The notes beneath the pieces were generated by a model, which saw nothing but the letters and a program-made list of their open reading frames with translations, was not told the origin of the DNA and did no database searches. A program made the translations under genes and the position numbers. Positions 57,966 through 64,000 of a stretch of DNA of 64,000 nucleotides are shown piece by piece. The first letter of the stretch is position 1, and the number at the start of each line of letters is the position of its first letter. The DNA comes from Macrobrachium rosenbergii (taxonomy: Eukaryota > Arthropoda > Malacostraca > Decapoda > Palaemonidae), in assembly GCF_040412425.1 (NCBI RefSeq), contig NC_089756.1, forward strand, positions 3,145,498 through 3,209,497, read 5' to 3'.

Positions 57966-58759
57966 TGTAACGTCTTTATTATACTTTCTTTCTGTTTATG
58001 TCTGCTATTCGTTGCCAAGTTAAGAAAATTACTTTTCTTTATAGATGCTTATTGTTCTGGCTTTGTTATGTAGTTGCATGTTTTAGTCCCAGGAGGCTTG
58101 AAGAAGACGCAGTGTAGTTTTCTTTACTTCATTAACACAATAATAGAGTTACAGTAGGTTTACAAAATGAATTACAGTGCAAGATTACAGTGAGTGTCAA
58201 ATGTGAGCTTTTCTTCTTATATCAACCCACAATTGGTGAGGCTTACAACCTCACCCCCTATCTTCTCTCTGCTCTCTACTTCTCTGCTACCTTCTCTGCT
58301 ACTCCCACTCAGAACTGGACTTGATAAGGATTTCTGGAAGTTCATGTCCAGCCCCTCGTAGGCAGGGATCTTGTTTTCTGTCCCGTCTTTGTAGATGCCT
58401 AATTGGTTCAGGCTAATCTAAAGACGTCCCTTTTTGGGTGGATTTTTGGAAATCGCACTGCCTTCAAAGGAGGTGCTTGCACATCACCGGAAGTTATGGA
58501 TTCTGGCGGCTGTTTATCCAATTAAGGCCACCATGCTTTTTGTTATGAATTCCTTGTGATTTCCAGATCGATAAAGTGCAGTCATAATGACTTCGTCACC
58601 ACGATACATTCATAACATGTACCCGAGTTTGGCTTTTGTAATCACAACACAGGTTTTGCTTTTCTAGTGCTAGTTTACAAATCCCTTTATGATTTCCAGG
58701 TCGACTAAGTGTACCTTGTCATCACAATATAGCCAAAACACAGATGTTTTGTTATCCTC

Positions 58760-58825
<66 letters not shown>

Positions 58826-58960
58826 TTTCTTTTAATCTCTCTCTCTCTCTCCCTCTCTCTAACTATCAATGTCTAACAATGGAAGGTTTCTCACTCTCTC
58901 TTTCTCTTTCGCTGTGCTAATTAACACTTAGAATATTCAGAATTCCTAGTTATCACTACA
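57966..58960 (-). repeat. 5' LTR of envelope-bearing Gypsy
   Basis: 995 bp, partner of 42635-43617, with a longer CT tract (~58757-58822). Overall similarity is high, with scattered substitutions and small indels. Confidence 0.9.
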
Positions 58961-59705
58961 GATGTATGAAAAAAGGCACTGAAAACATGTGAACTTGTAG
59001 TAGGTGACTCATGGGAGAGACCGTTGTGCTAATGGACTAAAAATGAGAGGTTTCTGTTACTGATCATCACAATTGATATTCTCTTGCCAGCAAAGCCATT
59101 AGGAGAGGTCAAGAGGTCAGGTAAGCAGATGTTGACGCCTCGTTGACACCTGTCTGTATGGATATGCAAAAAAACACCATAACAGTTGCTCTGAAAATGC
59201 AAGAAGTGAACGATGAATAAAGAGACCGTGAATAACGAAAATTAGTGAAATAGACTATGGAAGTGAAAATGAAACCGTTGAGATGGGGGTGTGAATAAAA
59301 CCCTACCATACATATCTCGAACCATGACGTCACGGTTGACACCAGACACGAACACCAATATAAGGAGAGAGAAGGAGAGGAGTCAGTTAGTGAAGTGAAG
59401 TGAAAAGTGAGACTTAAGAGACTGAGAGTCTCAACAAGAGCAGTCGGTGTGTGTGGAGTGAAATCGGTGAAGTACATGTCATGATAACCAGAACTTAGAC
59501 TTGAAACTCTCTCCATATAAGTTTCCACAAGTCCAGTGCAGACTTGGTGCAATTAAAGTCCCGTGCCATTGATTTCTCAAAAGCAGCCAATGCAACTGTC
59601 CCAATGAAAGAATAAGAATCATTCTTACAAAAGATAGATTTCAAGTTAAAGCAAAGACGCCTCCCGAACACTTTGCCTTAATCTAGATTGGGAGAAGCCA
59701 ATCTA
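58961..59705 (+). repeat. Repeat R copy 2, main piece
   Basis: Continues repeat R after the LTR element: ttaggagaggtcaagaggtc (59098), gaacgatgaataaagagac, tgacgtcacggttgacacc (perfect CRE TGACGTCA), caccaatataagga, and the end gcctcccgaacac...ctagattgg. It corresponds to 8676-9495. Confidence 0.8.
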
Positions 59706-59706
59706 G

Positions 59707-59741
<35 letters not shown>
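59706..59741. repeat. (TA)n microsatellite
   Basis: TA run bordering the Tc1-like element's left end. Confidence 0.9.
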
Positions 59742-59747
<6 letters not shown>

Positions 59748-61118
59748 ATGCAGAAAATTAAGCCATTTTTTAGTGAGTGGCTATAATTTTTGCGCTTTTT
59801 GACAGTACCCCATAAACCGAATGGAAGGCAGCTAAAAGTTAAGCTACCACATGTGAGATAATCTATGGGTTGGCAATAAAAAACCATTTGTCATCTGCCA
59901 TCTGTGGCTGGTGACTGATTTGTTTTTTGTTTCCTCCATTATTTCACGCTCTGTTCCTCATGGTTTTTTCCGCATTTTGTGCTGTATTGTCTTTCTCCGA
60001 TGTCCAGGAAGGTTGCCAGAAGAGAGGAGATATTCTCAATCATTGACCTTCACAGATCAGGCATCCCTGTTCATGAAATTTGTGTGCAGAAGGGGTTATC
60101 GAAGCGTACTGTGTATCAATGGATCCATTGGTACGAGGAGAGAGACGCCAACACCCTTCCTACCCCAAAACCCTGGTCTGGGAGGCCCCACAAGATCAAA
60201 CCTGCTACCTTAAGGCTTATACATCGTCAGCTAAAGAAGAATCCTTCTCTCACAGCACCTGAGATCAAGGATAAGAACGCTCACTTGCTGGGAAATGTGG
60301 CCTTAAGGATGGTGCAAGAACGTATCCACGACGACCTCTTGCTGCGGTCCTACAAGGCCAGGAAGAAGCCGCTCCTGACTGCTCAGCAAAAGCAACGAAG
60401 GGTTGCTTTTGCAAAAAAGTACTTGGTCTGGGAGCCTACTAAGTGGCGAGAGGTGTTGTGGACAGATGAAGCTACGTTCAGTGTGACAGGTAGTGGTGCT
60501 AAGAGGGTATACCATCCGTATGGCTCCAATCCACACCCCCCCAGTACACCTCCAAGACAGTAAAGCACCCACCTACCCTCATGGTATAGGCTTCTTTTGG
60601 GTATGGTGGTGTTGGGAAGTTAGTGTTCCTCCCCAAGAATGAGTATATGAAAAGATTTAACTACTTCCAGCTTTTGGGGGATCACTTAGAGGAATCTTTT
60701 GAAAACAGTGGCACCAGTTTTTTCATGCAGGATGGAGCACCGTGCCACACTGCTAAACTAGTGGTCAATTGGTTAAAAGACTGTGATATGGCCTTTTTTA
60801 GTGACTGGCCAGGGTCCTCGCCTGATTTAAATCCCATTGAGAAATTTTGGAGCATCATTAAGAGGCAACTCCCAACCCGGGATACCTCTTCTCTCCCAAA
60901 GCTCGAAGTAGCCATCAGGGAGGTTTGGGAGTCATTGGAGCCAGAGACCCTCCAAAATCTTGCAGACAGTGTTCCCAAGCGACTTAGAGAAGTCATCATG
61001 CACCAGGGCAACACAACCAAGTATTAGTGAGGGGATAAGTGCTCCAAATCATACTTTTTCAATGACTAATCCTAAAAATGCATTTTTTTTCAGGGTGTGG
61101 CTTAACTTTCCATATATA

Positions 61119-61121
<3 letters not shown>
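59742..61121 (+). mobile_element. Tc1-like DNA transposon, DD35E
   Basis: About 1.38 kb between TA repeats. Left end tagtacatgcagaaaattaa and right end read inward cagtatatatggaaagttaa are inverted repeats, both continuing gcca. One transposase gene fills it. The flanking TA tracts fit TA target preference; the exact duplication is obscured by them. Confidence 0.8.
60000..61027 (+). pseudogene. Tc1-like transposase, two lesions
   Basis: Start chosen at ATG 60000 (MSRKVARREEIF), before the first helix-turn-helix; a GRPHK motif separates the two DNA-binding subdomains. LWTDEATFS holds the first catalytic Asp, FMQDGAPCHTA the second, and PGSSPDLNPIEKFWS the Glu; 35 residues separate the last two, i.e. 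DD35E rather than the common DD34E. A one-base frameshift in the C-run near 60535 and a TAG at 60587-60589 break the gene; otherwise it is well preserved through the stop at 61025. Length (~340 codons) is normal for Tc1 transposases. Confidence 0.85.
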
Positions 61122-61154
<33 letters not shown>

Positions 61155-61853
61155 GAGTGTGGCGATATTTGAGATAATACGGGCTCTTGCGATGTTTATT
61201 GGTTTTGCAAGTGAGAAGAATGTGACCTGAACTTCTGTTATTCAACATTTTTTGTGTACATACGATCTTTTGCAATGTTGTGTGAAGCCATGGCTGTTAG
61301 ATGTGTTTAGGACACACTGGGAATTGGAATTCCCATTTGGTGAAAGTGAGTAGAAAGCTTAGGAAAATTACTAATCTTTATGACTGCATTTCAGAACTGA
61401 TTGATTTGCAGTGATTAATGCTTGCCTTTATCTGATATCTTTTGTTGTGAACATTATATGTTTGAAATGTGTTCTAATGGGCATTGCTTTGTCCACTGCA
61501 GAATGTTTCAATGGAGCCATGACTTAAGTGAGGTACAACCTTAATATGGCATATAGCCCCTTGTGGGAATGAAACTGGGCCCAAAGTGACTATGTGTTTT
61601 TTGACAGATCACAGACAAACTTATGTAGTGGATTTAGGGTTTGCTTTGTGGGAAGCGTGAGTTAGTTCCCACACATCATGATTTCTTGCAACAGTCTTAT
61701 TTTGCTTTGAAATATAGTGCAATTGGGATTAATTACCTAACATGCACGATTTTTTCATTTACCTGTTCTTTGTCAGATTTACATAATAAATGTCTATTTT
61801 TTGTATTCTGAAGTTTGATTCACACACTTAGGTTAGGAGGTTTTTCAGTAAGG

Positions 61854-61917
<64 letters not shown>

Positions 61918-62694
61918 CAGCTGTTGGAGGAACCTTTGCTCATGAGCTACCAATGACGCCAACTGTTCCCTAGTTAAGTTCTCCTGCCCTTGTATGGGGG
62001 TTGGGGGATAAAAGTTATCAGATAACCCTGATAACAGAGTGATGGCAGCTTGATTCGAATCCACACCAAAGAGGAAGTATGAATGATGTAGATTTTAGAG
62101 ATAGGTTTACGAATAGGGATAAATGGTGACAGTCATTGAGATACAGGTTTAATATGGCGCAGTTAGTAACTCGGGGATATTAAGAGAAATGCCTCAGCTT
62201 TGCATTTGTCACAGAAGCAAATGCGTGAGTCAACTGGGTTCATCAGTCTTTGTCAATAAGTGCTTTGGGGAAGCAATTGTTGTTAAGTGTGGAGTGTTTA
62301 CTGTGATTTAAGACATGGGGGTAAGCTTTTGTGGTTTTTAATTGAGGTACAGTTATAATGTCGTAATTACTGGAGTGGTTGTGACGATGCTGGGGAGTGA
62401 GTGGAGGGAAAAAAAGTGAGTTTTTCTCTTCTGAGTTTTCATTTTGGTGCATTTAAAAAAATTCTGCTATCTCTCTCTTCTGTCTTTTGTTTATCTCTTA
62501 TGGAATTATTATGGGGGTGAAGTAGGTTATTTATATGGGCTGACTTTATTCAAGGTTTTTTTCCCTTATCGAGTTATTCTTAGATTGTGCAGTGTATAGG
62601 ATGTAATGAAGGGATTGCTTAGTTAGTGAATCAGCTTGGACACAACAGGCAGTGCCTTACATCAGCTGTATTTGCTTGGAGACAATAAGCAAGG
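61122..62694. other. No gene; TA and GA tracts
   Basis: Short (TA)n at 61122-61150 and (GA)n at ~61857-61915. A minus-strand frame at 61828-62064 starts MDSNQAAITLLSGLSDNF, but ends in the microsatellite; no motif recognised. Confidence 0.5.
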
Positions 62695-63036
62695 GTGATA
62701 ACAGATGGGGATTTTTCCTGCAGAGATTTTTCTTCTTTTTTTTTTCTTGGGAGGATGACTTGGGGGTTTAACTTTATGGATCCAACACCACAGTTTTGTT
62801 GTATTAATTGTAATAGGTTGGGTCACACGAAGAAGTTTTGCCTAGTAAAATACTGTGATGGGTGTAGGAGTTCTGCATATTCTTGGGAGTTTTGTCCGTC
62901 ACTCAGAAGTAAAGTTAGGCCAGTAACTCAGAATTTTGGTAGAAGCTATAGGAAAGCTCCTCAGGAGGGATATCCAGGGAAGTCTAGAAATAGACAGAAT
63001 TTTTGTAGGGCAGAACAGCCAAAGGGGAAAGGATAA
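62695..63036 (+). pseudogene. Gag nucleocapsid fragment with zinc knuckles
   Basis: CINCNRLGHTKKFC is a canonical CX2CX4HX4C knuckle; directly after it CDGCRSSAYSWEFC is a second with Tyr replacing His. A basic Arg/Gln tail follows. The upstream Gag is unreadable. This is the 3' end of Gag of another LTR element, plus strand. Confidence 0.7.
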
Positions 63037-63405
63037 ACTGTTCGTATCATATAGGCTTTTGGGAGATATAGGGGAACTGAAGTCTGTGGTGAAGGGAGCC
63101 ATAACTGGGTCTAGTATTTTGATTTTTGTAGACATGGGTGCATCAGTCAGTTTAGTTGACTATGATTCTTATCAATCGATGTTTTCCCAGTATCGGTGAG
63201 GCATTCAGAGGAGAAAGTGTGTGATGTCCAGGCTCATAAACTGGATGTTGTAGGAGAGGTGGATATCTGTTTTTTGCTAGGGAACCAGTTAATAAGGGAA
63301 CCAGTTTTGGTGGTGAGAGGTGTTAACCTGGGTAATAAGGTTTTATTGGGCATCCAGTATGTGCTAGGATTGGTATTTCTATATACCCAAGTAAAGGAGG
63401 TATAA
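62936..63405 (+). pseudogene. Retropepsin fragment, active site changed
   Basis: Two frames, 62936-63199 and 63196-63405. ILIFVDMGASVSLVDYDSYQ has DMG where DTG is expected, i.e. the active-site Thr is Met. The second frame continues LVVRGVNLGNKVLLGIQYVL, the second conserved protease block (LLGI). A stop or shift near 63190-63200 separates them. No RT follows: the next sequence is non-coding. Confidence 0.7.
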
Positions 63406-63591
63406 CGTGTATAGATATTAAATATTATTACCATTGCATGTATATTTACTTTATTATTATCCTACAGGAGAATTATGTTTACTTTAACATTCATACTGCA
63501 TCAGTGCTTATGTTTAGTTTATCATTTATCCTGCATCAATGCTTTAATCATTACTGTATACATATTATAAAACAGCTAGATGATTATGCAT
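63406..63591. other. A/T-rich spacer
   Basis: Non-coding; tatgtttact.. and ctgcatcaatgctt-type words recur twice (63475-63545). Nothing else recognised. Confidence 0.4.
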
Positions 63592-63834
63592 TGTGGTAAC
63601 ATCACAATTACATGTGACAGCATCACTATTATTCTGTCCCACCAAGTGCGATGCATAAGCAGTTCCAATTAAGTGGCAGCTGAAGTGACAAGTGTGAGAC
63701 TTCCTTCCACTCTCACGTTATTGTCTGTCTGTCTTGAATATATGGGAATACTAATAATCTACGATTTTAACTCATTACCCTTTGTTCCATTGCCTACATG
63801 GACGTATGTGGCAGGGTTGCATGCTGCAGATACA
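63592..63834 (+). repeat. Possible 5' LTR (243 bp)
   Basis: TGTGGTAACATC...GCAGATACA has TG/CA ends and is followed at once by a primer-binding-site-like TGGCGCAGTGAG. No second copy is in the window, so this is only a prediction; the element would continue beyond 64000. Confidence 0.35.
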
Positions 63835-63846
63835 TGGCGCAGTGAG
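63835..63846 (+). promoter_or_regulatory. Possible primer-binding site
   Basis: TGGCGCAGTGAG directly after the predicted LTR end. TGG matches the CCA end of a tRNA; the donor tRNA was not determined. Confidence 0.35.
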
Positions 63847-64000
63847 TATCTCCCTTGACAGAGACTTCAGCCGGGCCCAAGGTTTTGAAATCTAAGAAGG
63901 CGGCCGCCATTGAGTGTTTACTTCTCATCTCGCACACTGGATCTTTTACAGTGACCCAGGATATTAACGACAGTGTCGCCAGTGCATTACAGTGTCTCCA

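Larger units (their letters stand above)
42635..58960 (-). mobile_element. Envelope-bearing (errantivirus-like) Gypsy with internal satellite
   Basis: Direct repeats 42635-43617 and 57966-58960 with TG...CA ends are LTRs; gatg at 42631-42634 and 58961-58964 is the 4-bp target duplication, and the flanks rejoin to a continuous repeat R. Minus-strand order: Gag (57206-56347), protease (56299-55868), linker, RT, RNase H, integrase (to ~52490), a 6.1-kb satellite, then an env-like gene (about 45340-43877). Gag lacks a zinc knuckle, as in insect errantiviruses. Pol and env are clearly inactivated. Without the array the element would be ~10 kb. Confidence 0.88.

Noticed and set aside
60303..60572. 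Minus-strand frames over the Tc1-like transposase (also 60682-61020)
   Set aside because: Shadows of the transposase frame.

Overview
This window reads as a repeat-dominated eukaryotic genome, most likely a decapod crustacean; a palaemonid prawn or penaeid shrimp is my best guess. The reasons are very dense (TA)n, (GA/CT)n and (AAT)n microsatellites, two dispersed SINE-like families of a kind I associate with decapod sequence, and Gypsy, Tc1 and pogo-type elements. The species call is inference. I see no convincing host gene: every recognisable protein belongs to a transposable element, and almost all are broken. ORFs inside microsatellites were ignored.

Layout. (1) 906-4802: LTR element on the minus strand with near-identical LTRs but only Gag and protease. 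(2) 5553-5834: complete tRNA-derived SINE with a 14-bp target duplication; then a 46-bp tandem repeat, a long-arm hairpin element, and two integrase fragments lying head to head (6574-7599). (3) 8640-9500: dispersed repeat R, copy 1. (4) 10557-15195: decayed Gypsy copy (family B, plus strand) with a tandemly duplicated protease segment and a hAT-like MITE in its integrase. (5) 15219-28530: no genes; microsatellites, locally duplicated blocks, four same-orientation copies of a ~300-bp SINE-like family, a T-rich minisatellite, a pseudo-tRNA, a tRNA-like palindrome and a polypurine tract. (6) 28555-36403: second family-B Gypsy copy (minus) with both LTRs. (7) 36505-42556: pogo-like DNA transposon whose two inverted ends are split by a short-LTR Gypsy element (36760-41711). 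(8) 42635-58960: a 16.3-kb envelope-bearing (errantivirus-like) Gypsy element on the minus strand with 983/995-bp LTRs and a GATG target duplication, inserted into repeat R copy 2. (9) 59742-61121: Tc1-like transposon with DD35E spacing. (10) 62695-64000: gag-protease fragment and a possible new 5' LTR with primer-binding site.

The outstanding feature is a ~6.1-kb satellite of ~58 units of 105 bp (about 46266-52374) inside the envelope-bearing retroelement, between the end of pol and the start of env. Each typical unit carries a perfect TGACTCA and a perfect TTACGTAA, the two classical bZIP palindromes, about two helical turns apart, plus AATAAA on both strands. The pol-side half is homogeneous, the env-side end is degenerate, and part of the array alternates two variants with a 210-bp period. 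The retroelement proteins are inactivated (reverse transcriptase lacks its catalytic block; env has stops and frameshifts), so the array sits in a dead provirus-like copy.

Nested insertions give relative ages: pogo-like element before short-LTR Gypsy; repeat R before envelope-bearing Gypsy; family-B Gypsy before the SINE and hAT-like insertions within its copies.
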